This document shows positions 1 through 12,334 of a stretch of 64,000 nucleotides of DNA, piece after piece. The notes under the pieces are model-generated. The model worked only from the letters and a program-made list of their open reading frames with translations. It made no database searches and was not told the origin of the DNA. The stretch comes from Quercus robur (lineage: Eukaryota > Streptophyta > Magnoliopsida > Fagales > Fagaceae). Every line of letters starts with the position of its first letter. Positions within the stretch are counted from its first letter, which is position 1. The translations under genes were made by a program, and so were the position numbers. Location of the stretch: assembly GCF_932294415.1 (NCBI RefSeq), contig NC_065542.1, positions 41,009,942 through 41,073,941 on the forward strand. The letters run 5' to 3'.

Positions 1-209
1 TAGACACCACAATAAACACACGACTGTGATTAAGTTGCAGATGTTGCATAAGAACAATTAGAGAGCACATAAGATTATACATCTTTAGTTTTATAGTATA
101 TATAAATAATAAAAATATAAACATCAAGAAAGTGACCTCAGCTATGTTATTTTATAGGGAGGTATGCTCCTGAATGTGATGGAACCTACCAAGGGAGATA
201 CGTAGGAAG

Positions 210-1752
210 TTAATTGGTATATTCAAATATTTGTGGAAGAAACCAAGATAATATGAGAATGATACCATCAAATGTGAGGAAAAAAAAAAAAAGAACTACC
301 GAATGTGACAAAAGTACAGTCACACGTGATGTTAGTACTGCGCTTTGTGAGACTGGTACCATAAAATGTGAGAACAAAAATAAGGGAACCACCAAATGTG
401 ACAAAAGTATAGTCACATGTGATGTTGGTATTGCGCAATATGAGGATAGTACCATAAAATGTGAAAAAAAAAGGAACTACCAAATGTGACAAAAGTACAA
501 TCACATGTGGTGTTAGTATTGCGCAATGTGTGGATGATACCATCAAATATGAGAAAAAAATAAGGGAACCACAGAATGTGACAAAAGTATAGTCACATGT
601 GATGTTAGTACTGTGCAATGTGAAGATTGTACCATCAAATATGAGAAAAAAATAAGGGAACCACCGAATGTGACAAAAGTACAGTCACATATGATTTTAG
701 TATTACATAATGTGAGGTTGGTACCATAAAATGTGAGGAAAAATAAGGAAACCACAAAATGTGACAAAAGTACAGTCACATGTGTGATGTTGGTATTGCG
801 CAATGTGAGGCTGGTACCATAAAATGTGAGAAAAAAAAATAAGGGAACCACCAAATGTGACAAAAGTACAGTCACATGTGATATTAATACTACGCTTTGA
901 GATTGGTACCATAAAATGTGAGGAAAAAAAATAAGGGAACTATCGAATATGACAAAAGTACAGCCACATGTGATGTTGGTACTGCGCAATGTGAGGATAG
1001 TACCATAAAATGTGAAAAAAGAGAACTACCGAATGTGATAAAAGTACAGTCACATGTAATGTTGGTACTGCGCAATGTGAGGATGGTACCATCAAATGTG
1101 AGAAAAAATAAGGGAACTACCGAATGTGACAAAAGTACAATCACATGTGATGTTAGTACTGCACAATGTGAAGATAGTACCATCAAATGTGAGAAAAAAA
1201 AAAAAATAAAGGAACCACCGTGTGACAAAAGTACAGTCACATGTGATGTTAGTACTACACAATGTGAGAATGGTACCATTAAATGTGAGAAAAAAAATAA
1301 GGGAATCATCGAATGTAACAAAAATACAATCACATGTGATGTTAGTACTATACAATGTGAGAATAGTACCATTAAATATGAGAAAAAAAATAAAGGAACC
1401 ATCGAATGTGACAAAAGTACAGTCACATATGATGTTGGTACTGCATAATGTGAGGATGATACTATCAAATGTGAGAAAAAATAAGGGAATCATCGAATGT
1501 GACAAAAGTATAATCACATGTGATGTTAGTACTGCACAATGTGAGAATGATACCATTAAATGAGAGAAAAAAATAAAGGAACTACCGAATGTAACAAAAG
1601 TACAGTCACATGTGATGTTGGTACTGTATAATATGAGGATGGTATCATCAAATGTGAGAAAAAAATAAGGAAATCATTGAATGTGACAAAAGTACAATCA
1701 CATGTGATGTTAGTACTACACAATGTGAGGATGGTACCATCAAATGTGATGT
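210..1752. repeat. 92-bp tandem satellite, about 16 copies
   Basis: About sixteen head-to-tail copies of a 91-93 bp unit, each marked by gtgacaaaagta followed by tcacatgtgatgttagtact, a ggtacc-like step and a poly-A stretch. Copies start near 307, 399, 487, 579, 671, 761, 857, 950, 1037, 1127, 1223, 1317, 1409, 1501, 1591 and 1685. Most units hold the palindrome TCACATGTGA, which contains the E-box CACATGTG. Open frames of 100-190 residues occur on both strands, but they only translate the repeat and are not supported as genes. The array ends at a sequence containing gttttggtaatctg. Confidence 0.95.
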
Positions 1753-1945
1753 TTTGGTAATCTGATATAATAGGTTGCCTACTAGTGGGTACCGTATCCC
1801 CCAAAAAAAAGAGGGGGTACTGTAGAATTACCCTTATTATTAAACTTTGGTGTTAAATAGGAATCTTGTTATCAAAACCAAAGTGGTGTTAAATAGGATT
1901 CAAATTTGGTTATTTTGGTTTGAAGTTAGTTAAGGAAATAGAAAG

Positions 1946-2120
1946 GTACACAATATTTTAATAACACATTCATAATAAATCTTAAGTGTTAAGTAGTTAC
2001 TAGTGGCTAGAAAAGTAATTATAGTAGTGAGTTCAAATTAGAACTAATTTTAACTTACCTCAATCACATAGGATTTGTTGTGAAAATGTTATAAAATTTT
2101 TGTAGATGTGGCACTTCTCT
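1946..2120. mobile_element. MITE, family M1 (copy 1)
   Basis: A ~175-190 bp element with degenerate inverted ends related to acaatatttt...cataat and its complement gttgtgaaaatgtt. Its core (agaaaagtaattatagtagtgagttcaaattagaac) is shared with elements at 18953-19133 and 31818-31988. The presence of three copies in one window supports a small non-autonomous DNA transposon. Target-site duplications were not resolved. Confidence 0.6.
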
Positions 2121-5066
2121 GCAGTAACTGGTGGGACTTCTCTTAGACTTGTTTTTGGGTTTGGCTTCACAGATTCGTTGCTACTTGTTATGAGCCTTCT
2201 ATGGCTCTATATCTCTCTCAGGCCTAGAGAGTAGAGAGGATAACAAGAGCTTTATTAAGAATTGTGAAAGGCTATGACCTTCAATGGCTCAAACAGAAAA
2301 TAGTCACAAAGATAATAAAAAAAAGGACGAACTTATCAAAATACTTCACGCAAATTTCACTTGGAAAATATTGCTTCTACTAAATCCACTGTGTCACGAC
2401 CCAAATCCATAGACTATGAATTTAGATGCATGACTAACCTGCTAATCATACATAACTCAATAAACATAATTAATTTTGAAAATAATTCAAAACTCCAAAT
2501 AAACAATGTTCTTGATAAATCTCTTACAATAACTAAAATCCACAATTTAGAAATAATCTCCTAATACTATAAAATCTAAAGCAGAATAAAAATAACTTAT
2601 AATCTTTTAAGGCTTTAAGTATTATTGACGTCGTTTAAAAACTCCCACGCTCTACCTTACACCTTATGAAGTAATCTAAAGACTCTGTTTCCCAACTAAA
2701 CTTTAATCTAAAAATTGTAATTGATGGGGTGAGCCACACATCTAGTAAGCAATTATACACCATATACAACTAAATATCAAGCAAAGCACAAGTATTTTGA
2801 TTTTTCACAAACTCATTCAATGACGTTGCCTAAAAACTCCCATGCTCTACCTTGCACCTTACGAAGTAATCCAAAGGCTCTGTTTTCCAACAAAATTTTA
2901 ATTTGAAAATTGTGATTGATGTGGTGAGCCACACATTTAGTAAGCAATTATACACAATATACAACTAAACAGAGTCAAGTAAAGCTCACGTATTTTGATT
3001 TTTCACAAACTCATTCAATGATATCAAATATAATTATTCCAAAATATATAATGAACCACTTAATACATATGTAATCAAATCATAAAATCATTCAAAAACA
3101 CATACAGATAATTGATTAAAGTACATTGTCATATATACACATATCACATATTCTCACATACAATCTTGTGAGTGGATACCAACATCTAACCCCTGCTGGT
3201 AAGGGATTAATACTTATTCTCACATACAACCCTGTGAGCGGGCTTACACATATACCTAATCAATTCTAAAAAAACTTATTTTGAGTTGCATATCACAAAA
3301 GCAAAGTTTATACAAAATAGAATAATTTGCTTAATATTAACAATTATTTCAAATATAAAAGCATATCAAATATCACAATATCGAATTGAAACATAAATCA
3401 AAGGATTCTTGACTCTCTTAGGGAATGAGTAGGAACTGAGGAGTTTATACAAGTATTTTACAATTCTTGAGTAGATCTGGAAATTCAATTTGCTAAAAGA
3501 AACATTTTAAATACCATTTAGAGAATAGAATATGACTTTGAAACCACTTGCTTTTATACAAATTTAAAGAACAAGAACCTTTTTAGAAAACCTACATTGA
3601 AACTCAATTCTTTTCGGAAAATAGTTTAGTTTAGAAATCATCTTTGAAATGAGATTCGGACATTCAAAACGTTATTTAAAATTCAAAGTTTCTCTTTAAA
3701 ACATTATTTAAAAGTCAAAGTTTCTCTTTCAATGATGTAAAAATGCTTTCGATAAACTTTAGAAAACCATAAGCTTAAAAACATAACTTTTGAAAACCTT
3801 TAATTTCTAAGAACCTAAATAACAAAACTTGTGCATATTATGCATAATTATTTACAGCACTTGAATCACTCTAAAAGTCCAACTGAAACACCTCCAAAAA
3901 GTCTCAAAAAACTCTTAAATAAGACCTATAATTAGCCATGGAAATTACTTAATATTCTCCACAAAATATAAATCTTATCGAATTATACAAACTGACTTAC
4001 TAGGAAAATACTTTGCTGAACTAAATGATAACACTAATGCAAAGCATCTCTACCCAAAAATATGTTTCCTTGAATTTATCAAAACTCAAAGGCAGCAGTC
4101 AATACTTTAGGATTTAAGTTAATATACACAACCCAAAAAAAAAAAAAAAAAATGTTAAAGCCACCTAATCTCTATATATTAAGAGGATTCAAAAAGTTAG
4201 TTATGATTTCAGAAAATGTCAAAAATACCATAATTAGATAATCTTTATTCTTAAAAAATAAAAAAAAGTGGGGTTAAAATTGTAATTCAACAAAATTCAA
4301 AATTCAAAAAAAAAAGAAAAAGAAACTACCAGAAATTTTTTTCCCTAAAAATTCGCATACTCTCTATTTAAATATATCTCACGTGAAGTTAAGAAATTAG
4401 TTCTCGGTTGGTTCCAATTGGTTATTCCAACTCTTCTCTAATTGTAGTATAGGTTTCCTTTCTTTCCTGAGAAAGACGAGTGGTTCCTTTGTTGGTATTT
4501 CGTTTCGTCTGTTCATGTGTGTTGGTAGTTTTGTTTGTTCATGCGTGTGGTAGTTTTGGCTTATCATGAATGATATTACTAATCGTTGGACTAAATTTTC
4601 TCTCTCTAATAAGGAAGGCAAGAAAGTTATTCTGTCTAGGGGGAAGCAAATTCAAGAATTTGTTTTGGTTGCTAAGTTCTTACTAAGAGAACAGTGAACA
4701 TTGACGCAGTGGCCAAAACTTTTAGGCCATTATGGTGAGCAAGGCAGGGTTTTCATATTAGGGATGTTGGTAATAACCATTAAATCTTTGCATTTGAACT
4801 TGAGGCTGCTGTGAAGAAGGTATTAATGGGTGATAAAGTAAAATAAATAAAGTAGTTTTTGGTAGAGCCAAATAGCTAAAATTATGGTTCCACCAATGTG
4901 GATAAGCATTAGCATTGATGATGCTAAAAGTCAAATTACTATTTTTTGCACCACAAACAACAAAATACATGCTACACCATAGTTAAAAATTTTAACAAGC
5001 TTGCTAAAGTAAAGTGCCATTGGCAATCTATTGTAGTGACAAATGCAACAAAAAAATAAAAATAAA
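2121..5066. other. AT-rich intergenic DNA, degraded LTR-like sequence
   Basis: No gene seen. The sequence TGTCACGACCC at 2392 resembles the terminus of many plant LTRs (on the opposite strand, ...GGGTCGTGACA). The stretch to about 3250 has promoter-poor, LTR-like composition with an internal duplication (2633-2968). I could not find the other end or a target-site duplication. From 3260 to 5066 there is only AT-rich sequence and an A-tract at 4136-4152. Confidence 0.4.
2633..2968. repeat. Direct duplication, period about 194 bp
   Basis: Two diverged copies, 2633-2775 and 2827-2968, share aaaaactccca(c/t)gctctacctt, then gaagtaatc(t/c)aaag, ggtgagccacaca and agtaagcaattatacac. This looks like an internal subrepeat of a degraded LTR. 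Confidence 0.8.
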
Positions 5067-5135
5067 GTCCCTTTGAGGACATTTGAAAAAATTGGAACGA
5101 TATAGAGAAAATTAGCATGCCCCGCACAAGATTTG
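5067..5135 (+). pseudogene. U6 spliceosomal snRNA pseudogene, 3' truncated
   Basis: The sequence begins gtccctttgaggacat, then aaaattggaacgatatagag and aaaattagcatg. These follow the plant U6 snRNA 5' stem-loop and central region, including the ACAGAGA-like segment (here atagaga) and the GATTAGCATG-like segment. After gcatgccccgcacaag the match breaks down: the 3' half with its terminal T-run is missing. No upstream sequence element TCCCACATCG or correctly spaced TATA box is visible. This is therefore a dead retrocopy or fragment, not a functional Pol III gene. It abuts a ~100-bp repeat array. Confidence 0.85.
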
Positions 5136-5500
5136 ATCCATGACTTGTTCATGGATATACACGGTGGCCAATTCTAGAATTTAGTGTGTATATATATATA
5201 TATGTATATATATATATAAACCAATGAAAACGTAAAGCTATATAAATGAATTGAGTTTCGTAATCCATGGTTTTGTTCTAAAATACTCCCATTGGCGACC
5301 TATGATTTAATATACATATAACCAAAAGGAGATGTAAAGCCATATACATAACTTTTTCAATTCACGGCTTGTACTAGAATGCACACACTGGGCAACTTGG
5401 GGTTTAATACATACTAACCCTAATGAAAACGTAAAAGTCCTATAGATATATAAAGATTGTAATCCATGGCATTGTTCTAGAATGTAATCCGTAGGAAACT
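5136..5500. repeat. Degenerate ~100-bp tandem repeat next to the U6 fragment
   Basis: Recurring blocks of the form aat(c/t)ca(t/c)ggcttgttctagaat, then actgggcaacttgggg-like, then gaaaacgtaaag, start near 5136, 5262, 5359 and 5461. The first interval is lengthened by a (TA)n run at 5187-5217. The unit begins immediately after the point where U6 similarity stops. Confidence 0.65.
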
Positions 5501-5826
5501 AACGTGAAGTGTAAACCATATTCTAGGAAAAATATCTCTTTGAAACAAATCTACATTTCACTAATGTTTCCAAGATAAAACTCTAACCCTTTAATTCTTT
5601 GTTTCTGACAAATGAAAAATTATACCTAGAACAGTCGGTTGCCTCTTCAATTGTATTTGTTCTAAACTCTAAAGAAAAAACACAGTTCCTAGCCTCCTTA
5701 GTGATGAAACCTTGATTTATCTTTTCCTCTACCCTGTAGTTAACGCATGGGGTAGTGGGCCTCAGTTACTAACAAAAGTACTTATTCCAATCAACTATAT
5801 ATAAAAGAAAAGTAATGCCCTCAAAT

Positions 5827-5828
5827 AA

Positions 5829-5868
<40 letters not shown>

Positions 5869-5872
5869 TATG
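5827..5872. repeat. Poly-A plus (TA)n microsatellite
   Basis: A run of about 20 A followed by about 13 AT units. The flanking DNA (5501-5826 and 5873-5937) shows no gene. Confidence 0.95.
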
Positions 5873-5937
5873 GGGGGCGTTACACATTGAGTGTGGTAGC
5901 TGAATCTTCTTGCAAAGTGTTGTGATGACACTCGCAA

Positions 5938-6330
5938 CACATTGGTCCTGTTCAGTCCATTCTGCCCATTTTGGTCCTATTCGATCCATTCTATCCACTC
6001 TAGTCTTATTTGATCCATTCTATCCACTTTCGTGCTATTTCGTATACTTTGGTTCTATTCAGTCTATTTTGGTTCCATTCAGTCCACATTGGTTTTATTC
6101 GGTCCATTTTGTCCACTTTAGTCCTATTCAGTTCACAATGGTCCACTTCGTTCTAATTTGGTCCTGTTCGGTCTATTTTGTCTACTTTGCTCCTAATTTG
6201 TCCATTCTTATTCGGTCCTATTTAGTCTACTTCAGTCCTATTTGGTCCACCTTGCTCTTATTCAGTCATATTCTGTCCATTCAGTCCACTTTGTTCCACT
6301 TGGTCCAATTTGGTCAACTTCAATCTATTT
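5938..6330. repeat. Degenerate GGTCC-rich minisatellite
   Basis: Repeated variants of ggtcctattc(a/g)gtccatt and tgtccacttt, spaced 12-30 bp, run for ~390 bp. The + strand is open for 195 codons (from 5910), rich in F, S, I, P and W. This is the translation of the repeat and has no recognisable domain, so I do not call it a gene. Confidence 0.8.
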
Positions 6331-7027
6331 TTATGCAGTTACATAATGGGAAAGGACATGTTTGGGTTGAAAGTACTTATTCTAAATCCAAATTTATTAA
6401 AAAGTGTATAAATATCAAACTTGTAATATCTAAAATCTTAAGCACAGTACTTGTTATTGCTACGGTTTTGTTAAACTACATTAACGTCGCAGTTTAGTCT
6501 ACTACGGTACAGATAAATTTAAGTGAAAATCTTTCTAAACATAAATGCTATTTTTAGGGTTATATTTTTTGTAATTGGCTAATCCTTTGACAAAATGCAC
6601 TTTACTTGTAATTTGGTAGATCTAAGATGGGTTTACTACTTCAAGAAACATGTTGTTCAAGTCAAGTATTAAAGACATGAAGATTGGTCCAAAAAACAAG
6701 TGAAGAAAAGCTGTTTATTAAGTCTCGACAGATAGCTCAACAGATGCCTGTTATCGAGACTTAATGTGAAGCTCAATAGATAGCTTGACAGCAGCTCGAT
6801 CTATCGAGAATTACGATTTCAGAATTTCCAAATCTGAAATTCGGTCTAGTCTTGTGTATTTATTTGGGGTTTATTTTCTCACAACCCTAGACATATATAA
6901 AGCTAACTTTAAAGGCCATCACACATAGATTCAAAGACAAAAAAGAGACATATATTCTCTATGTGAAGCTATTGCTTTTGTACGCCATAGAGTTTTGTAA
7001 TCGAGTACTTCTAGATCTTTATTATTG

Positions 7028-8686
7028 GGGATAATTACACGTAACCCACCTGTGGTTTGGGCGAAAATCACTTTGCCTACCCGTGGTTTGAAAAGTGTCA
7101 CTTAACCCACCTGAGGTATGTTCCGTTTGTTTTCCGTAACCCACCTCTGTTAAAATCAGGGGTAAATAGATATTTTTTCCCAAAGTTTATGTCTCTCTCC
7201 TCCCAAAACAAAAAAAAAGACACTGAAACAAGAAAAAATAAGATCAAAAGGGAGGGTTTTGTGAAAATTTATCTCACTCTTTCTTTCCTCTTCTCAATCA
7301 AACTCCCTCTCAATTCTCAGAACTCTTCACCAGAGTGGGTCTACCGATGTGGGACGTGGGTGTTTGGCAAATCGTGGTGTTGAGATCAGCGTGCATGGGG
7401 TGGTGGAGATGTGGCAGATCAGTGTCTCGTGGTGGCATTGGTTGCTGGGTTTGGTACAGTGGTGGGTTGTGGTTTGGGTATGTGATCTGTGTCGTGGTGG
7501 TGGGTCTACCGGCGTGGGACGTGGGCATTTGGAAGATCGTGGTGTTGAGCGTGCGTTGGATGGTGGAGATGTGGCAGATCGGTGTCTCGTGGTGGTGTTG
7601 GTTGCTGGGTTTGGTACAGTGGTGGGTTGTGGTTTGGGTATGCGATTTGTGTCGTGGTGGTGGGTCTACCAGCGTGGGACGTGGGCATTTGGCAGATCGT
7701 GGTGTTGAGCGTGCGTGGGGTGGTGGAGATGTGGCAGATCGGTGTCTTGTGGTGGCGTTGGTTACTGGGTTTGGTATAGTGGTGGGTTGTGGTTTGGAGC
7801 GTGCATGGGGTGGTGGAGATGTGGCAAATCGGTGTCTCGTGGTGGCATTGGTTGCTGGGTTTGGTACAGTGGTGGGTTGTGGTTTGGGTATGCGATCTGT
7901 GTCATGGTGGTTGCTAGGCTTGGTTCATGTGTTTGCTTTAAGTTTCAATGATTGTTGAGATTTTTTTTCCGGAATTTTGTTCGAGTTTTGGTTGCTGGGA
8001 TTGTTCTTGCTGGAGAAAGAATTTGAATAAAAATAAAAATAATTCTGCATAAGATCTAACCCATCTGTAGTAAAGTTGAAAAGAAAATGAAAAGCTAAAA
8101 GAAAGAAATGGAAGTGAAAAAGAAGAAGAAAACATAACTCAAAACCCAAATGCAACCCAACATCATGCTCCTTCTCAAAACCCAGACCCAATCCAACACC
8201 GTGCTCCTCCTCAAAACCCATACCTAACCAACACAACCAACTCGTGCTCCTCCACAGTCATCACCCAAGCCACCACGACCCAAAGCTGTCGACGATCTGA
8301 ACTGGAGTGTGAGAGATGAGAGAGACATGGACAGAACAGAGAGAGAGCGGGGCAGAAAGAGCATGAGGAGCACGAGTGTGTTACAAAAATATAGTTTGTG
8401 ATTTATTGGAGTTCTTGAGACAAGTTTCTAAATTCTTACGAATAGCATCTTTTGATCTTATTTTTTCTTGTTTCAGTGTTTTTTTTTTTTTTTTTTTTTT
8501 TTTTGTTTTAGGAGAAGAGAGACATAAACTTTGGGCAAAAATATCTATTTACCCCTGATTTTAACAGAGGTGGGTTACGGAAAACAAACGGAACATACCT
8601 CAGGTAGGTTAAGTGACACTTTTCAAACCACGAGTAGGCAAAGTGATTTTTGCCCAAACCACAGGTGGGTTATGTGTAATTATCCC
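7028..8686. mobile_element. Non-autonomous Mutator-like element with long TIRs
   Basis: Termini are GGGATAATTACAC and GTGTAATTATCCC. The inverted arms extend about 165 bp (7028-7195 and 8520-8686) with few mismatches. A 9-bp target duplication TTATTATTG flanks it (7019-7027 and 8687-8695). Duplication copy B has the uninterrupted site (tcaatgttg near 53186), confirming the ends. A 9-bp duplication with long TIRs is the signature of the Mutator superfamily. No transposase is encoded. The interior carries a GC-rich tandem array (7335-7912), then AG-rich DNA and a T-tract near 8480. Confidence 0.92.
7335..7912. repeat. ~162-bp GC-rich tandem array inside the Mutator-like element
   Basis: Units begin gtgggtctacc at 7335, 7500 and 7660, followed by a partial unit (gcgtgcatggggtgg) near 7800. 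Each contains gtggtggagatgtggcagatc and gttgctgggtttggtacagt. Base composition is sharply G-rich compared with the surroundings. Several long frames exist on both strands, all repeat translations. It may descend from a captured host fragment, but I recognise no protein. Confidence 0.9.
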
Positions 8687-9064
8687 TTATTATTGATGAA
8701 GTGAAGAATTTTGCAGCCAACAACATTTGTTCAAGTTGCTGGAGTTAGTCACGTACTTGGGATTCATGCAAAGGGTTAGTCACAAATTGGAGGTTTGTGT
8801 ATTAAGGGAAAGAAGGCAACTACAAGATCAAGTCCAATTGGGTATTGGAGCAAAGGTTCTACTGTAGGTTTGTATTTCACGATAGGCCAAGGGTAGTTGG
8901 TAAGATTCCTTATACTTGTAATCATTTGATTATTGATTAGTGGATTCTTAGGAGTGGTGACTTTAAAATCACTCGGTGGGGTTTTTGCCTTGCGAAGTTT
9001 TCCCCATTTGTCAACAAATCACTGTGTCAAATTTATTTTCCATTGCACTTAGTTTTTTGGTGAT

Positions 9065-12000
9065 TGTTGATACCTAGCCTCGAAAACGGTAGAGGAAAAA
9101 CCGCCGTCGTCGTCGGGCCTTCGTTCAACCACTCGCCTTGTCGACGCTCTAGTGTGTGCAGGGGGCTCGTTGGAGGCCCCCTCTCAATTGGTGATTGGGT
9201 GTATGCATGTGTAATAGTGTGTGGTGTGGTTCGTGCAGGGCTTTAGGTGCTCTCTCTCTCTGTGTGGAGACAGGTAGGTCTATCTTTGGCATTGTGGCAG
9301 GATTCTGAGCCAAATTTAAGGGATTACCAAAGGTAAGTGGAGTCACCACCAATCATTGGGTTTTTCTAAGGTGTGATTGGTCACCTGTTTCTAGTTGATT
9401 TTATTACCAATCTTAGGCTAAGAAAAATGACATTTTTCCTAATCTAATGTGGATGGCAAAAAATCTTGATTCTTGAGTCCGAAAGTTTGGTTACGTGTGG
9501 GGAAAGTGTTAGGCACCCCATAACGCCTGTCCAAAGACAGTCCTTTGTTTTGATAAAACCTTAATTTTCAGAGATTGGCAGTAAAAACATGATTTTGGCA
9601 TTGGCTTTCGGGGCTTAGCATGCATGAGGGCTTTGAGGTTTGGCTTTTGAATGGGTGTGGTCCTAATCTATGCTTTCCTAAGGCATTCAGGCAAAGTACC
9701 AAATTTTCACAGCAAAAATCCTACAACATGTCACCCTACTTTCGCAGTGGAAATTAGGCATTGCTTCGCCTCAAGTGACAGGGGCTATGACAATCATACC
9801 GAAAGGGGCGAGCAGGTATATATATACATACATCATGCACAATGCAAGCACATAAAGTAGGAAAATAAATGCTTACATCCCTAGAGCATGGCCCAAAATA
9901 TAGGTGCAGGAAAGTAAATAGAGATCGCCATACTCTAAAGATGAGGACGAATGGTACATGGCATGATATACCTAATACAACTCATCTAAGAGAGAAAGTG
10001 AAGAAAGAGGAAGGGGTTTTAAAAGAGTACATGACCAAAAGGGAGAGGCTTGATCCCTAAACCTAACTGAATGTAGCCACTTGGCTTTTATCTACAAGCT
10101 TGCATTTGTGCCCTTTTTGCTTGCACCTGGGAAACCGTGCCCTAGCTCCATGCGTCCTCGCTCCATGTGTGTAAATGCAAAGGTAAAGACAAGAAACCAG
10201 CAAACAAGCAATGGAAGGAAAAGATGCAAAGTGCATACAAAGGAGGTATAAAGCAGATAAGCACGATAGACATGGAAAGCAAAGCACAAGAAAGCAAGCA
10301 AACAAGCGAGAAGACAAATAAGCAAGAAGACAAACAAAAGGTGGTGTCCATGAGGGACAAATGTAGGTTTGGATCGAATGTCCATAACTTCATTGTGTTG
10401 AAACATGGATGACACACTAACAAGCAAGACTCATGCATGGACATGTAAGCAAGTGTGTAAAGATGCATAGAAAGCTAACGGGTGGCATAAACAAGCATGG
10501 TAAGCATATTATCACACAAAACGGAAGAGGGGAAAGGTATGCATGAAGCAATCGGCATCATGGTGATGCATCCCAAATGGTTACATCCAAACAAGGCCTC
10601 ATGGGCATTGGATGTAACCACACAACCACAAACCCGCTAAAGGCGTTAAGCGTGGCAAAGCCTAGAGGCTAACACAAGCATAAAGCATAGAAGCAAGCAA
10701 GCATAGACATACAAATAGGATGATCAAAACCCTTTGATGTGGGCCTTGGTGTATGGACGATGACAAAGACCATGGGGTCTAGATCGAGTCCTAACCATTA
10801 GGCCAAAACACAAGAAAATGTGATAAAAAGGAACAAAAGGGCTACAATAGCACAAGACATGACAAACAAGGTCTAGGCCTAAACACATAAACAAGGCGTG
10901 AAGCACGCAAGCACATGGAAGATAGCATAAAGCATGTAGAGAACATAGATCCAATCACATAGGCATGTGAAAACATAGCTCTAGACATATAGGCATAGAA
11001 ACGTGCACGTAAACATGTAGAAACTTAGCACGTAAACATGGAAGAACATGAATCCAAGCATATAATCATGTGAAGACAAGGATCTAACCATATAGCATGG
11101 ATATAAACACATAAAACACATAGATCTAAGCAAGGCATAGCCAACAACATCATAAAAGCATGTGAGCATGTAACCCTAACATCAACATAGAGCAAAAATA
11201 GGAAAAAAGCATAGGAAAACATGGCATATAACATAAGGCATTTGGATCTAAACATATAAGCATGTAAGGATGTAGATCTAAGCATGAAACATGGCATAAG
11301 GCAGAAAAAGAGAGGAGATTAAGGCTAGAAGCACAAATAAAGTAATCAACATGCGAAAGAAAGCAATGAATCATGTTATTAAAGTATAAAGGCAAAATAA
11401 ATACTAGAAAAAAGATTTAGAAGGTTAGGGGTGTGGAAAGTAATTAGAAAGCTACGTCCACACCCCTAAACCCCAAATCCAAGATGTAGCAAGGAGAAGA
11501 AGATTGGGTATAAGAACAATACCTTGTGTTTTTGGTGAAGAGAGAAGAATCAAGAAACTTTGATGTGTTTTTTGTGTTTGGAAGAGAGGAAAAACATGTA
11601 GAAGACGTTCAGGCAGAGAGCAGAACCAAGGGAGACCTCTTCTTTTTTTTTTTGAAGGGTGCCTGGGGCCTTTTATAGCCCCAACACGCCTTTCGAGGCG
11701 GCGGCCCTTGGCCGCCACCTCTAAACACCCATGGATTGGGTTGATCTTGACACCCCTAGAAATATTTTGACTTCCTGTTTCTGATAAGGTATGAATCTTG
11801 AAAATTCAACGGTCGGATCGGAAGTTATGGCTCTTGGAAGTTAGTGGTGCATCGATCGATGCGTTATCCCGGTATTTGTGATATCTCAGCCGTTCTAACT
11901 CCGATTTCGACCCATGAATAGTCGTTGGAAAGAGAATTTGATAATCTTCCCAATGAGTTTGGTTCCAACCCGTTTTGAAGGCCGGATCAAAATTAGGGTT

Positions 12001-12334
12001 TTTTGGCCCACCTTGGATCAACTTCGGGTCAAACTTAGTCAAACTTGGTCAAAGTAGCCAAAAATCTCTAAGAAGCTCGGGTTTGATTAAAAAAAAAACC
12101 TTGAAAAGTGTTATTTTATGAGGATTTTGACTTTGTTTGACCTTCGGTCAACCTGTTGACCAAGGGCATTTTGGTCATTTTAGTTGAAAAATGCACTTTG
12201 GGTGCTTCGATATCCAAATGGGTTGCGCTACGTCATTCTAGATATTCTCGCGGCCCCATGGAGACAAAATAATATTTTTGGATTTTTTGGGGTTTAGCAT
12301 GCAAACCGAGGGCAGACAAAATACGGTATCAACA
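9065..12334 (-). mobile_element. Very long solo LTR, family L2 (copy A), nested in L1
   Basis: A 3.27-kb insertion with ends TGTTGATACC...GGTATCAACA and a 5-bp target duplication GTGAT (9060-9064 and 12335-12339). There is no second copy of the termini inside and no gag or pol domain. The simplest reading is a solo LTR of a retrotransposon with exceptionally large LTRs (Ogre/Tat-like size). A TATA box lies on the minus strand (ggctataaaaggc, complement of 11672-11684), so the LTR points left. Frames within it (for example 10092-10468 minus) are low-complexity translations of CATG-rich sequence at 10870-11310. Confidence 0.75.

Noticed and set aside
890..1468. Frames of up to 192 codons on both strands in the satellite
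   Set aside because: They simply translate the 92-bp unit, appear in several frames and both strands, and have no domain.
210..1752. CRISPR-like array
   Set aside because: The window is eukaryotic, units are contiguous with no unique spacers, and repeats diverge along their whole length.
7335..7958. A 207-codon frame rich in Trp, Gly and Val
   Set aside because: It lies in the 162-bp tandem array of a transposon. Overlapping frames of similar length exist, and composition reflects G-rich DNA.
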